Source: Acidovorax sp. A79 (GTDB lineage Bacteria; Pseudomonadota; Gammaproteobacteria; Burkholderiales; Burkholderiaceae_C). Taken from it: a stretch of 64,000 nt of DNA. A program made the translations under genes and the position numbers. Positions 7,905 through 16,398 of the stretch are shown here, piece after piece. Where the stretch lies: positions 310,001 to 374,000 of the forward strand of contig NZ_AP028672.1 of assembly GCF_041154505.1 (NCBI RefSeq). Direction: 5' to 3'. The notes beneath the pieces are model-generated. The model made no database searches. It saw nothing but the letters and a program-made list of their open reading frames with translations, and was not told the origin of the DNA. Positions within the stretch are counted from its first letter, which is position 1. Every line of letters begins with the position of its first letter.

Positions 7905-8348
7905 GGGCCGATTGTGGCGCCCTCGGAGCCCGTCGCCAGGAAGAAGAGGATGCGACGCCTGCACGCCCCCGGGCTCGCCCTCCTCCTTTCCTGCACCAGG
8001 CGCCTTTCGCTGTAAACGCGATGATTGTTAAAAATTTACACTCTGTGTTTTTTGTTGCACACTCCAGCCGCGCCCGGCACCGAGCAGCGGGACCGCGCAC
8101 AGCCACAAGAGCCCAGGGATTCCCCAAGGCCGCCGATACACAGGGAGGACAGGATGAATGCATTCATGCAGCCCCCCGCGGCTGCCCGCCAGAAACAAGC
8201 CCGTGCCGGGCTTCTCCGCGCCAGCCTCCGCGCTCCGTGCCCATTCCTTGCATCTTTCGGGAAGCCGCGCACGGCGGGCTTCCTTTCCGCGCATCCCGGG
8301 CCACGCCCCGCTTTCCTTGCCTCCCCGCTTCCTTAGCCTCAGACATCT
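7905..8348. other. Divergent intergenic region between LysR and the collagen operon
   Basis: About 440 bp with one clearly AT-rich island at 8021-8056 in otherwise GC-rich DNA. The island contains the imperfect dyad GTTAAAAATTTAC at 8027-8039, which has the T-N11-A form of LysR-type boxes, so promoter and regulator sites are likely here. A 60-codon open frame at 8154-8336 is listed separately. I could not assign -35/-10 elements with confidence. Confidence 0.4.
8154..8336 (+). CDS. Possible small ORF in the collagen operon leader
   Basis: 60-codon open frame whose ATG is preceded by GGGAGGACAGG, a far better ribosome-binding site than that of the following collagen gene. It ends with TAG 13 bp before the collagen ATG and lies in the same frame as it. 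The product (MNAFMQPPAAARQKQARAGL...) is Ala/Pro/Arg-rich with no recognisable domain. It could be a leader peptide that couples translation to the collagen gene, a former upstream extension now cut by a stop, or chance. Coding status is uncertain. Confidence 0.3.
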   Translation: MNAFMQPPAAARQKQARAGLLRASLRAPCPFLASFGKPRTAGFLSAHPGPRPAFLASPLP

Positions 8349-9185
8349 ATGACACGCACCACTCTCTCATACAAGTCGCTTTGGGCCGGCCAGGCCTGCC
8401 TGGCGTTGGCCACCCTGGGTGCCCATGCGGCGGATGTGAGCATCACGCCGCCTGTCGGTGGCGGCTTTGTGATCAAAGGCCCCTCCAACACCGACAGGCT
8501 GCGCGTGCAAGGCTCCGGCGAAGTGCTGGTCCCCAGCCTGTCGGGCACGCCCAATACGAACACCAGCGTCCTGTGCTTTGACGGCCCGTCCGGGCGGCTG
8601 GGGCAATGCGCCCCCGGCGTGGCGTCGGGAGCCACGGGAGCGACCGGCCCGACCGGCGCGACGGGAGCCATCGGAGCGACCGGCGCCACCGGCCCGGCAG
8701 GCACCACGGGCGCTACCGGGGCCGCCGGCCCCACTGGCGCGACCGGCGCGACCGGAACGGCAGGCCCCGCCGGCGCCACGGGCGCTGCGGGTAGCAACGG
8801 CGCTCCGGGCGTGGCGGGAGCCACCGGCCCCACGGGCGCCACAGGCCCTGCGGGCGCCACGGGTGCCACGGGCGCGACCGGCCTCCCAGGCCCTGCGGGC
8901 TCGCTCAGTGTCAATGTGCGGACCGCAACCGGCACCGGCACCACGGACAGTTGCAATGCGACCGCCTGCTGCCTGCCCGGGGAGAAGGTTGTAGGGGGAG
9001 GGTACGAGGGTGCCAGCGGGGCTGGCGGGATCGATACGGGCGGCGTGTTCATTGCCGCCAACTACCCCACGGCGGGCGGCGCTTGCGGCGCTTCGGTGCA
9101 AAGTTGGAGCATCCGGCTTCTGAACTCCTACCGCGTTCCCACCCTGACGTCGGCCTGCATCGCCTACGCCATCTGCGCGCAATGA
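8349..9185 (+). CDS. Exported collagen-like (Gly-X-Y) protein
   Basis: 278 residues. A Sec-type signal ([20 protein letters not shown], then ATLGAHA) probably ends near residue 27. An N-terminal globular part with [10 protein letters not shown] and [19 protein letters not shown] follows. Then come 31 uninterrupted Gly-X-Y triplets (about residues 95-187), nearly half of them GAT, with GPT, GPA and GLP. A Cys-containing C-terminal head ([14 protein letters not shown] ... CIAYAICAQ) probably trimerises the fibre. Bacterial collagen-like proteins form triple-helical surface or secreted stalks. The ribosome-binding site is weak. The gene ends in an ATGA overlap with the hydroxylase gene, so production of the two is probably coupled. 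Confidence 0.88.
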   Translation: MTRTTLSYKSLWAGQACLALATLGAHAADVSITPPVGGGFVIKGPSNTDRLRVQGSGEVLVPSLSGTPNTNTSVLCFDGPSGRLGQCAPGVASGATGATGPTGATGAIGATGATGPAGTTGATGAAGPTGATGATGTAGPAGATGAAGSNGAPGVAGATGPTGATGPAGATGATGATGLPGPAGSLSVNVRTATGTGTTDSCNATACCLPGEKVVGGGYEGASGAGGIDTGGVFIAANYPTAGGACGASVQSWSIRLLNSYRVPTLTSACIAYAICAQ

Positions 9186-10030
9186 CGCCTCTGGAATCAC
9201 CTGCGCAAGCACAGCCCCAGGGCGTGATGGTGCAGGGCATGCAAACAGCCCGGCTGCCCTGGCGGTTCGACGCCGCTGCGGCCCTGGCCGAAGTCAACGC
9301 CCTGCCCTCCTCGCTGTGGCGCACCCATTTCAACGAGGGCCGCCACGATGGTGGCTGGCAGGCCCTCGCGCTGCGTTCCGCGCCCGAGGCCCCCATCGAT
9401 GTCGTTCCTGTTGATGTGCCGGCATCGGGCTATGCCGACACGCCCGCGCTGGAACAGTGCCCCACGCTGCGCGCCATGCTGGACACCATGGCCTTGCCCT
9501 GGAAGTCCGTGCGGCTCATGCAATTGCTGCCGGGCTGCGAAATCAAGGAGCACACCGATGCCGGCGTGTGCGCGGCGCGGGGCGAGGCCCGCCTGCACGT
9601 GCCGCTGCAGACGGGCGAGCAGGTGTTCTTCCATGTCGATGGCGAGCGCATCCCGCTGCGGGCTGGCGAGTGCTGGTACGTCGACGTATCGCGCCCGCAC
9701 CGGGTTCGCAACCGTGGCAGCCAGACCCGGGTCCACCTGGTGGCGGACACCTCGGTGGACATGCGCCTGTTCGAGGCCTTCCGCTCCAGCGATGCCGGCG
9801 AGCCCCTGCCCGACCCCAGCGACCCGTGGAGCCAGTTCATCCGGTTTCGCGACTTCGTGGGAGCGGATGCGGAACACTCCGCAAGGCTCAGCGCCATCAC
9901 CAACACCGCCGAGTTCGTGCAGGAATCGGTGCGCATGGGGCAGGACGCCGGCTTTCAATTTGACGCATCGGATGTGGAGTCGGCCATGAAGGCCGGGCGC
10001 CGCGCGTGGGTGGAACAATGGATTCTGTGA
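9182..10030 (+). CDS. Aspartyl/asparaginyl beta-hydroxylase-type 2-oxoglutarate oxygenase
   Basis: 282 residues, starting in a 4-nt ATGA overlap with the collagen gene. The central domain has the cupin-fold oxygenase pattern of PF05118: metal-binding H124-T-D126 in EIKEHTDAG, then [32 protein letters not shown] (H173, second metal ligand) and R183 in [12 protein letters not shown] for 2-oxoglutarate. Known members hydroxylate Asp/Asn side chains in proteins, or free proline. No signal peptide is seen, so it should act in the cytoplasm. A substrate encoded in the same operon is the natural guess. The C-terminal 90 residues (from about 195) are not explained by the domain. Confidence 0.85.
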   Translation: MTPLESPAQAQPQGVMVQGMQTARLPWRFDAAAALAEVNALPSSLWRTHFNEGRHDGGWQALALRSAPEAPIDVVPVDVPASGYADTPALEQCPTLRAMLDTMALPWKSVRLMQLLPGCEIKEHTDAGVCAARGEARLHVPLQTGEQVFFHVDGERIPLRAGECWYVDVSRPHRVRNRGSQTRVHLVADTSVDMRLFEAFRSSDAGEPLPDPSDPWSQFIRFRDFVGADAEHSARLSAITNTAEFVQESVRMGQDAGFQFDASDVESAMKAGRRAWVEQWIL

Positions 10031-11046
10031 ACTTCAGCGGCTGGCGCCCGATCCGTTTTTACATCGCCAAGGGCCAGGTGATGGTGGACTGGATCCGCAT
10101 GCTCGACGAGCCGATGCGCGAGCCCTTCTTCCAGCACGGCATCCAGAGCCAGATGCAGCACCCCTTCCATCTGGCGTTCCGGCGCCAGACGCCGCTTCAC
10201 GACCTGCTGGCCTGGCATGAACGGTCGCCGGGCCTGGACCCCTCGCTCGTCATCTTCCACGTGTCGCGCTGTGGCTCCACGCTCATCACGCAGGCGCTGG
10301 CGGAAAGCCCGCACCATCTGCAACTGTCGGAGCCCGCTCCGGTGGACTTTCTGCTGCGCCAGGCCTTGCCCAGCGGGCTCATCGACAAGGCGCAGGTCGT
10401 GCGTGCATTGCGCGCATGGGTCAGCGCCTGGGCCCAGCGCTGCGACAGCGCCAGCCCACGGCTCGAATCCGTGAGCATCAAGCTCGACGCCTGGAACACG
10501 GACAAGGCCCCGCTGGTGGCCGATGCCTGGCCCGAAGCGCGCTGGGTGTTTCTCGCCCGGGAACCGCTGTCGGTGCTGGTGTCGCAAATGCGGGAGCGCG
10601 CGTTCTTCCTGGTGCCGGGCACGCTGGGCGCCTGCCTGGAAGGCCTGAGCTTCCAGGAACTGGCCCTCATGCCCCATGAACTCTACTGCGCACGGGTACT
10701 GGGCGACATCTATGGAGCCATGGCCCGGGAGTTCGATCCCGCACGCACACTGCTGCTGGACCACACCGAGCTACCCGGCGCCATCGAAACAGACCTGCTG
10801 GCCCACATGCGCTGGCAGATGCCGGCAGATGACCGTGCGCGGATGCGCGAACGCATCACGCGGCACGGCAAGCACCCCCACCAAGCCTACGTTCCAGACA
10901 CGGAAACCAAACACAGCATGGCAAGCGACCATCTCCAATCCCTGACCGCGCAATGGATCGCCCCTCACTACCAGAGGATTCAGGACTTGCGCCAGTCCTA
11001 CCGTCCGGCGGCCTCCCATCCGCTGGTTGAGGAGGCACTGCCATGA
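10018..11046 (+). CDS. Sulfotransferase-like protein
   Basis: 342 residues, beginning inside the last codons of the hydroxylase gene (13-nt overlap) after GGTGG. VIFHVSRCGSTLITQAL at about 78-94 has the form of the 5'-phosphosulfate-binding loop of PAPS-dependent sulfotransferases (the usual PRSGTT becomes SRCGST). ARWVFLAREPLSVLVSQM resembles the 3'-phosphate-binding region with its conserved Arg and Ser. No transmembrane or signal segment. It may add sulfate to a carbohydrate, peptide or small molecule; distant relatives can also be simple P-loop kinases. The overlaps on both sides mean it is translated together with the hydroxylase and the binding protein. Confidence 0.75.
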   Translation: MDSVNFSGWRPIRFYIAKGQVMVDWIRMLDEPMREPFFQHGIQSQMQHPFHLAFRRQTPLHDLLAWHERSPGLDPSLVIFHVSRCGSTLITQALAESPHHLQLSEPAPVDFLLRQALPSGLIDKAQVVRALRAWVSAWAQRCDSASPRLESVSIKLDAWNTDKAPLVADAWPEARWVFLAREPLSVLVSQMRERAFFLVPGTLGACLEGLSFQELALMPHELYCARVLGDIYGAMAREFDPARTLLLDHTELPGAIETDLLAHMRWQMPADDRARMRERITRHGKHPHQAYVPDTETKHSMASDHLQSLTAQWIAPHYQRIQDLRQSYRPAASHPLVEEALP

Positions 11047-12230
11047 TCGCGCCCCTGCATCGGCGCCATTTCCTGGCCACGGGCGGAGCGGTGGCGGCTA
11101 CTGGCGTCCAGCTCTCGGCACCTGTTCTCGCATCCGCCGGCTCGCCCCGCCCCCAGTGGCACATTCTGGGCATCGCGCCCGCGTCAGAAAAGCTGCCGCA
11201 GCTTGCGCACGACTACCGGCGGGGCGTGGAGCTGGGCCTGGCACAGGCTGGCGCCTCGCAGGTCGGGCTGACCTGGCTGTCGGCAGGCCCCTTGCCTGCA
11301 GCCCCCGCCCAAGCCATCGGGTCTGCGCTGCAGGGCGGCAGGATCGATGCGGTAATGGGGTGGATGCCCCCATTGCTGGCGAAAAAGGTATCAGCCCTGA
11401 CGGAAAAGGCCGGTGTACCCCTCTGGATCAGCGACAGCGGGGCCGACATCGCAGCCCCTTCGGAGCACACCCCCCTGCAAGTTCGCCACAGCCTCGAGCT
11501 ATGCGCCATGGCATCAGCGCTTGCCGACAAGGTGTATGCGCAGTGCGGTCCACGCGCTTTCCTGTCGATGGGCTGGCACGAGTCGGGGTATGACTTCATC
11601 CAGGCCTTCCAGCACCGCTGGCGCACGCTGGGCGGGCAGATCGTGGGCCGCCATATCGCAGGCGCACCAGGGCGACTCCACGAGTTTGGCGAACTGCGCG
11701 AGGCCATCATTTCCCAGCAGCCAGACGTCGTGGTCGCATTGTTCTCGGGCAGCCAGACGCAACGGTTCACGCAGTGGTGGCAAGTGCAGCAGCCCCTGCT
11801 GCGCACCGAGCTGGCGGGGTTTCCATGGCTTCTTGAACAAAACGCCGGCATGCGCGCCTGGTCCGTTTCCAGTTGGCCTACACCCGAACATGCTGAGCCA
11901 CGCTGGAAGTTGCAGTTCGAGCGGGCAGGTTTGGCGTGGACCGCCCCGGCCCTGCTGGGGGCAGAGGCTGGCAGTAGCGTGGGCTCTGCGCTGGTAGCAG
12001 CTTTGCCGGGAAGCAACGCGAAGGATGTCTGGTCTGAATTGCGCGCCACCCCCCTGTCGGGGCCCCGCGGCGAGCGCCAATGGTCAAGCGCCAGCAGTGA
12101 CAGCACGGGCACCCTGTGGGAACGCGCTGCTCCAAATGCCTCAACTTGGCTCCAGCGCCACGCCGCACCCCTTTTATCCCCGTCCGCCCGCGCCAACGGA
12201 GGCTGGACCACTGGCTACTTTTTGACTTGA
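11043..12230 (+). CDS. Periplasmic solute-binding protein with Tat-type signal
   Basis: 395 residues in a 4-nt ATGA overlap with the sulfotransferase gene. The N-terminus HRRHFLATGGAVAATG with LSAPVLASA is a twin-arginine-like signal (Arg7-Arg8, F-L). The mature protein has the two-lobed layout of branched-chain amino-acid/amide binding proteins (Peripla_BP_6): IDAVMGWMPPLLAKKVSALTE, then VPLWISDSGAD, AFLSMGWHESGYDFIQAFQ and PDVVVALFSGSQTQRF. No ABC permease or ATPase is encoded nearby, so it may sense or carry a ligand for another complex. Folding before export fits Tat use. Ligand unknown. Confidence 0.78.
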   Translation: MIAPLHRRHFLATGGAVAATGVQLSAPVLASAGSPRPQWHILGIAPASEKLPQLAHDYRRGVELGLAQAGASQVGLTWLSAGPLPAAPAQAIGSALQGGRIDAVMGWMPPLLAKKVSALTEKAGVPLWISDSGADIAAPSEHTPLQVRHSLELCAMASALADKVYAQCGPRAFLSMGWHESGYDFIQAFQHRWRTLGGQIVGRHIAGAPGRLHEFGELREAIISQQPDVVVALFSGSQTQRFTQWWQVQQPLLRTELAGFPWLLEQNAGMRAWSVSSWPTPEHAEPRWKLQFERAGLAWTAPALLGAEAGSSVGSALVAALPGSNAKDVWSELRATPLSGPRGERQWSSASSDSTGTLWERAAPNASTWLQRHAAPLLSPSARANGGWTTGYFLT

Positions 12231-12242
12231 TGAGGAACGACT

Positions 12243-12785
12243 ATGAGTAACCCGCTTATTGCTGAAATCAGGATGTTCGCCGGCAATTTCGCCCCCCGTG
12301 GATGGGCCTTGTGCAACGGGCAGCTACTCAGCATCTCCCAGAACACGGCCCTGTTCTCCCTGCTGGGCACCACCTATGGCGGCAATGGGCAGACCACCTT
12401 TGGGCTTCCAGACCTCCGGGGCCGTGTTCCCGTTGGCACGGGGCAGGGTCCGGGACTTTCGCTAGTGGATCTGGGGGAAGTTTCAGGCAGCCCCACACAT
12501 ACCCTCAACAGCACGGAAATGCCGGCGCATACGCATGCCGCGCCCACGATCCCGGCATCCACCACCCTGGGCACGGTGCAGGAGCCCGGCCCCCTTGCCA
12601 TACCAGCGGGGTCCAACCAGCGCAATGCCCAGTATGCAGCCAGCAGCACCGCGAATACCCAATTGGCCATGAGCAGCGCGACGACAGGCAGTACCGGGGG
12701 CAACCAGCCGTTCTCCGTTATGCAGCCCTACCTGGGCCTCAACTACATCATCGCCTTGGAGGGCATATTCCCGTCCAGAAACTGA
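12243..12785 (+). CDS. Phage-tail-collar-domain protein (microcystin-dependent-protein type)
   Basis: 180 residues starting MSNPLIAEIRMFAGNFAPRG after GAGGAACG. The FAPRGWALCNGQLLSISQNT, ALFSLLGTTYGGNGQTTFGL and PDLRGRVPVGTG stretch is the collar domain. A Ser/Thr/Ala-rich region follows, and the end NQPFSVMQPYLGLNYIIALEGIFPSRN is the usual C-terminus of bacterial collar proteins not linked to phages. No signal peptide. No capsid, tail or integrase gene is nearby, so this is not a prophage remnant in the ordinary sense. It is the last gene of the collagen operon, 12 bp after the binding-protein gene, and is followed by a strong terminator. Confidence 0.9.
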   Translation: MSNPLIAEIRMFAGNFAPRGWALCNGQLLSISQNTALFSLLGTTYGGNGQTTFGLPDLRGRVPVGTGQGPGLSLVDLGEVSGSPTHTLNSTEMPAHTHAAPTIPASTTLGTVQEPGPLAIPAGSNQRNAQYAASSTANTQLAMSSATTGSTGGNQPFSVMQPYLGLNYIIALEGIFPSRN

Positions 12786-12809
12786 GTGCTCCCCAGCGGG
12801 AGCAAGCGG

Positions 12810-12847
12810 AAAAAAAGGCAAACGGCAGCGGTTGCCTTTTTTTGTTT
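12810..12847 (+). terminator. Rho-independent terminator of the collagen operon
   Basis: A-run, GGCAA stem, 10-base loop, TTGCC and a T7 run on the plus strand, 25 bp after the collar-gene stop. The A-run would allow some activity on the opposite strand too. Confidence 0.88.
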
Positions 12848-12910
12848 TCCGGCATCCCACACGGCTCCGAGCTTGCTCCAGGTTGCCCTGACGATGTGCA
12901 TAAAGGCACA

Positions 12911-12938
12911 TTGGCGTTGCAGTTTGCGGCATTGTAAT
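12911..12938 (+). promoter_or_regulatory. Candidate sigma70-type promoter for mmsA
   Basis: TTGGCG, a 16-base spacer and TGTAAT, in the only AT-rich stretch between the collagen-operon terminator and the mmsA start at 13013. The match is partial. Confidence 0.35.
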
Positions 12939-13012
12939 TACATATTTGCACGCATAACATGCACGGGTTGGCCTGCACCGCGGGCCGTTTGCAACCCCCC
13001 GGAGACAAAACC

Positions 13013-14536
13013 ATGAACGCACCCACCCACGTGGCCGCACTGGCCCCCACCGTCAAGCTGCTGATCGGCGGCCAGTTCGTCGAGTCCAAGACCACCGAGT
13101 GGCGCGACGTGGTGAACCCCGCCACGCAAGAGGTGCTGGCCCGCGTGCCCTTTGCCACGGCCGAAGAAATCGATGCCGCCGTGGCCTCGGCCAAGGAAGC
13201 GTTCAAGACCTGGAAGAAGACGCCCATCGGCACGCGCGCCCGCATCTTCCTCAAGTACCAGCAGCTCATCCGCGAAAACATGGCCGAGCTGGCCGCCATC
13301 CTCACGGCCGAACAAGGCAAGACCTTGCCCGACGCCGAAGGCGACGTGTTCCGTGGCCTGGAAGTGGTGGAACACGCCGCCAGCATCGGCAACCTGCAAC
13401 TGGGCGAGCTGGCCAACAACGTGGCCGGCGGCGTCGATACCTACACCCTGCTGCAGCCCCTGGGCGTGTGCGCGGGCATCACCCCGTTCAACTTCCCGGC
13501 CATGATCCCGCTGTGGATGTTCCCCATGGCGATTGCCACGGGCAACACCTTCGTGCTCAAGCCCTCCGAGCAGGACCCCATGGTGACCATGCGCCTGGTG
13601 GAGCTGGCGCTGGAAGCCGGCATTCCACCCGGTGTGCTCAACGTGATCCACGGCGGCGAGATGGCCGTGAACGCGATCTGCGACCACAAGGACATCAAGG
13701 CAGTCTCCTTCGTGGGCTCCACCAAGGTGGGCACCCATGTGTACAACCGCGCCACCCTGGCCGGCAAGCGCGCGCAATGCATGATGGGCGCCAAGAACCA
13801 CGCGATCATCCTGCCCGACGCGAACAAGGAACAGTCGCTCAACGCCATCGCCGGTGCCGCATTTGGCGCCGCCGGCCAGCGCTGCATGGCCCTGCCCGTG
13901 GTGGTGCTGGTGGGCGAGGCGCAAAAGTGGATTCCCGATCTGGTGGCCAAGGCCAAGACGCTCAAGGTCAACGGCGGCACTGAAAAGGGCACGGACGTGG
14001 GCCCGCTCGTTTCCTGTGCGGCGCTCTCGCGTGTGGAAGGCCTGATCGAACGCGGCATCGCCGATGGCGCCACGCTGGAGCTGGACGGCCGCAAGCCTAT
14101 GGTGCCCGGCTATGAAAAGGGCAACTTCGTGGGCCCGACGATCTTCTCGAACGTGAAGCCCGGCATGGCCATCTATGACCAGGAAATCTTCGGCCCCGTG
14201 CTGGCCCTGGTGCCCGCCGCCGACATCGACGAAGCCATCGAGTTCATCAACAGCAACCCCAACGGCAACGGCACCGCCATCTTCACGCAGTCGGGTGCGG
14301 CAGCGCGCAAGTTCCAGGAAGAAATCGACGTGGGCCAGGTCGGCATCAACGTGCCAATCCCCGTGCCAGTGCCGTTGTTCTCGTTCACGGGTTCGCGCGC
14401 GTCCAAGCTAGGCGACCTGGGCCCTTACGGCAAGCAGGTCGTCATGTTCTACACGCAGACCAAGACGGTGACGGCCCGCTGGTTTGATGACAGCACCACG
14501 TCGCATGGTGTGAACACGACGATTAGCTTGAAGTGA
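13013..14536 (+). CDS. mmsA: Methylmalonate-semialdehyde dehydrogenase (CoA-acylating)
   Basis: 507 residues. It oxidises methylmalonate or malonate semialdehyde to propionyl- or acetyl-CoA in valine catabolism. ALDH-fold features are visible: [43 protein letters not shown] and the catalytic Cys291 in [11 protein letters not shown], where the MmsA-type QRCMAL replaces the usual QxC of other ALDHs. The ATG at 13013 has GGAG 8 nt upstream; an earlier in-frame start at 12959 lacks one. It leads the group that includes an acyl-CoA dehydrogenase (15161) and mmsB (17390). A family B repeat begins within a few bases of its stop. Confidence 0.95.
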   Translation: MNAPTHVAALAPTVKLLIGGQFVESKTTEWRDVVNPATQEVLARVPFATAEEIDAAVASAKEAFKTWKKTPIGTRARIFLKYQQLIRENMAELAAILTAEQGKTLPDAEGDVFRGLEVVEHAASIGNLQLGELANNVAGGVDTYTLLQPLGVCAGITPFNFPAMIPLWMFPMAIATGNTFVLKPSEQDPMVTMRLVELALEAGIPPGVLNVIHGGEMAVNAICDHKDIKAVSFVGSTKVGTHVYNRATLAGKRAQCMMGAKNHAIILPDANKEQSLNAIAGAAFGAAGQRCMALPVVVLVGEAQKWIPDLVAKAKTLKVNGGTEKGTDVGPLVSCAALSRVEGLIERGIADGATLELDGRKPMVPGYEKGNFVGPTIFSNVKPGMAIYDQEIFGPVLALVPAADIDEAIEFINSNPNGNGTAIFTQSGAAARKFQEEIDVGQVGINVPIPVPVPLFSFTGSRASKLGDLGPYGKQVVMFYTQTKTVTARWFDDSTTSHGVNTTISLK

Positions 14537-14660
14537 CATCCCCCTGAGGCGCTGCGCGCCTTCCCCCTTCTCTTCTCTTGCATCGCTGCGCGATGCGGAA
14601 GGGGGACGCCACCCGTGCGGCGGGGCGGCCCTTGCACGGTGGCTCTGGCCTTAGGCCGCG
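14537..14660 (+). repeat. Dispersed GC-rich repeat family B, copy 1
   Basis: Begins immediately after the mmsA stop with CCCCCTGAGGCGCTGCGCGC and CTTCCCCC, continues to GGCGGGGCGGCCCTTGC and ends near TCTGGCC...GGCCGCGCC. The same blocks in the same order occur after exbB, maf and purD. Confidence 0.7.
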
Positions 14661-14698
14661 CCAGTCGTGACCACTGTGGTCGATGGTAAAAGCGGGGC

Positions 14699-15115
14699 AT
14701 GCAAATTGATCTGACAATGATGCGGGGATGGGCCATGGTCTTCGGTGCGGCTTGCGTGATGCTGGTGGGAGCTGATGCCCACGCGCAGGCCGGTGCCGCC
14801 TGCAAACCCGGCGGCAGCGTGGAGGAAACCAATGCCTGCGCGGTGCAGGCCTTTCAGGCGGCAGACACGCAGATTGGCATCCTTTACGGCGATGTGATGC
14901 GCGCCCTGTCGGCCCACGAGCGGCCCCAGCTGCGGCAGGAGCACACAGCCTGGCAGCGCGAACGCACCACGCGCTGCAAGCAGGCCACGCGCAGTGCCGA
15001 GTCGCAGCCCCAGTGGCCGCGCCTGTACCACGAGTGTCTGACGACGGAGACCGAGACCCGCCGCAAGGGCCTGATGCGCTGGCTGACGCTGGACCACCCA
15101 TCCGCCAGGCCCTGA
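14699..15115 (+). CDS. LprI/DUF1311-family exported protein
   Basis: 138-residue protein with a signal peptide (MRGWAMVFGAACVMLVGADA, then HAQA). A Cys-containing mature domain follows: ETNACAVQAFQAADTQIGIL, then ALSAHERPQLRQEHTAWQRERTTRC and LYHECLTTETETRRKGLM. The spacing of Trp, Arg and Cys residues (W-x-x-x-R-x-x-x-C and C-x6-R) is that of the lysozyme-inhibitor LprI N-terminal domain. It is probably periplasmic. It lies between mmsA and the acyl-CoA dehydrogenase gene but has no obvious role in valine catabolism. Confidence 0.75.
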   Translation: MQIDLTMMRGWAMVFGAACVMLVGADAHAQAGAACKPGGSVEETNACAVQAFQAADTQIGILYGDVMRALSAHERPQLRQEHTAWQRERTTRCKQATRSAESQPQWPRLYHECLTTETETRRKGLMRWLTLDHPSARP

Positions 15116-15160
15116 ACCGGGCGCCCAGAACAACAAGAACCGACGACGAGACAGAACACC

Positions 15161-16327
15161 ATGGACTTTGAACTCACCGAAGAACAACGCGCCTTTGCCC
15201 AGACGGCCCGCGACTTTGCGCAAGCCGAGTTCGCGCCCCACGCGGCGTTGTGGGACGCCGAGGGCATCTTCCCGAAGGAAGCCATCGCCAAGGCGGGCGA
15301 GCTGGGCTTTTGTGGCCTGTATGCACCCGAGAACGCCGGTGGCCTCGCCCTGCCCCGCCTGGACGCCACCCTGGTGTTCGAGGAAATGGCCGCCATCGAC
15401 CCCAGCACCACCGCCTTCATCACCATCCACAACATGGCCACCTGGATGCTGGGCACCTGGGCCACCCCCGTCGTGCGCGACCACTGGGGGCCGCTGTTGA
15501 CCACGGGCGAGAAGCTCGCGTCCTACTGCCTCACCGAGCCCGGCGCAGGCTCCGACGCCGCCTCGCTCAAGACGCGTGCCGAACTGGTGGGCCACGACTA
15601 CGTCATCAACGGCAGCAAGGCCTTCATCAGCGGCGCAGGCAGCACCGACGTGCTGGTGCTCATGGCGCGCACGGGCGACGCGAATTCGGGCGCTAGCGGC
15701 GTCAGCGCCTTTGCCGTGCCAGCCGATGCACCCGGCATCACCTACGGCAAGAAGGAACACAAGATGGGCTGGAACAGCCAGCCCACGCGCACCATCAGTT
15801 TTGACAACGTGCGCATCCCGGCCGACCACCTGCTGGGCCGCGAGGGCGAAGGCTTCAAGATCGCGATGAAGGGCCTGGACGGCGGCCGCATCAACATCGC
15901 CACCTGCTCGGTGGGCGCGGCGCAAGGCGCGCTCAACGCCGCGCAGCAATACATGCAGGACCGCAAGCAGTTTGGCAAACCCATCGCCAGCTTCCAGGCC
16001 CTGCAGTTCAAGCTGGCCGACATGGCGACGGAACTCGTGGCCGCGCGCCAGATGGTGCGCCTGGCCGCCAGCAAGCTGGACGCGGGGGCCCGCGACGCCT
16101 CCACCTACTGCGCCATGGCCAAGCGCTTCGCCACCGACGCGGGCTTCACCGTCATCAACGACGCCCTGCAGTTGCACGGCGGCTATGGCTACATCCGCGA
16201 ATACCCGCTGGAGCGCCTGCTGCGCGACGCGCGCGTGCACCAGATCCTGGAAGGCACGAACGAAATCATGCGCGTGATCATTGCGCGGCGCATGCTGGAC
16301 GGGGATGCGACAGAGGCCATCCGCTAA
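15161..16327 (+). CDS. Acyl-CoA dehydrogenase, probably isobutyryl-CoA dehydrogenase
   Basis: 388-residue FAD enzyme. It starts MDFELTEEQRAFAQTARDFA and includes the ACAD signature YCLTEPGAGSDAASLKTRA and a second motif QLHGGYGYIREYPLERLLRD. ILEGTNEIMRVIIARRML near the C-terminus carries the active-site region. The position between mmsA and mmsB makes isobutyryl-CoA the likely substrate (step after branched-chain keto-acid decarboxylation of valine), although short-branched-chain or butyryl-CoA dehydrogenases look alike. Electrons go to electron-transfer flavoprotein, which is not encoded here. The start follows mmsA-side genes by 45 bp. Confidence 0.88.
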   Translation: MDFELTEEQRAFAQTARDFAQAEFAPHAALWDAEGIFPKEAIAKAGELGFCGLYAPENAGGLALPRLDATLVFEEMAAIDPSTTAFITIHNMATWMLGTWATPVVRDHWGPLLTTGEKLASYCLTEPGAGSDAASLKTRAELVGHDYVINGSKAFISGAGSTDVLVLMARTGDANSGASGVSAFAVPADAPGITYGKKEHKMGWNSQPTRTISFDNVRIPADHLLGREGEGFKIAMKGLDGGRINIATCSVGAAQGALNAAQQYMQDRKQFGKPIASFQALQFKLADMATELVAARQMVRLAASKLDAGARDASTYCAMAKRFATDAGFTVINDALQLHGGYGYIREYPLERLLRDARVHQILEGTNEIMRVIIARRMLDGDATEAIR

Positions 16328-16339
16328 GCAAAAACTCCT

Positions 16340-16391
16340 GTTTTTATAGCTGCCAGCGCTTATCCATCAAGCGCTAGCGGCCTATTTGACC
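16340..16391 (+). repeat. Dispersed repeat family A, copy 3
   Basis: Well-preserved copy: TATAGCTGCC, then AGCGCTT-ATCCATC-AAGCGCT (7-bp arms, 7-nt loop), then AGCGGCCTATTTGACC. It lies between the acyl-CoA dehydrogenase and TfoX-domain genes. Confidence 0.85.
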
Positions 16392-16398
16392 TGAAACC

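Noticed and set aside
8631..8911. Short tandem units in the collagen gene considered as a CRISPR array or minisatellite
   Set aside because: The period is 9 bases or multiples, there are no spacers, and the frame encodes perfect Gly-X-Y triplets.
12243..12785. Prophage remnant, suggested by the tail-collar domain
   Set aside because: No integrase, capsid, terminase, lysis or other tail genes are nearby. Collar-domain proteins of this type are common outside phages.
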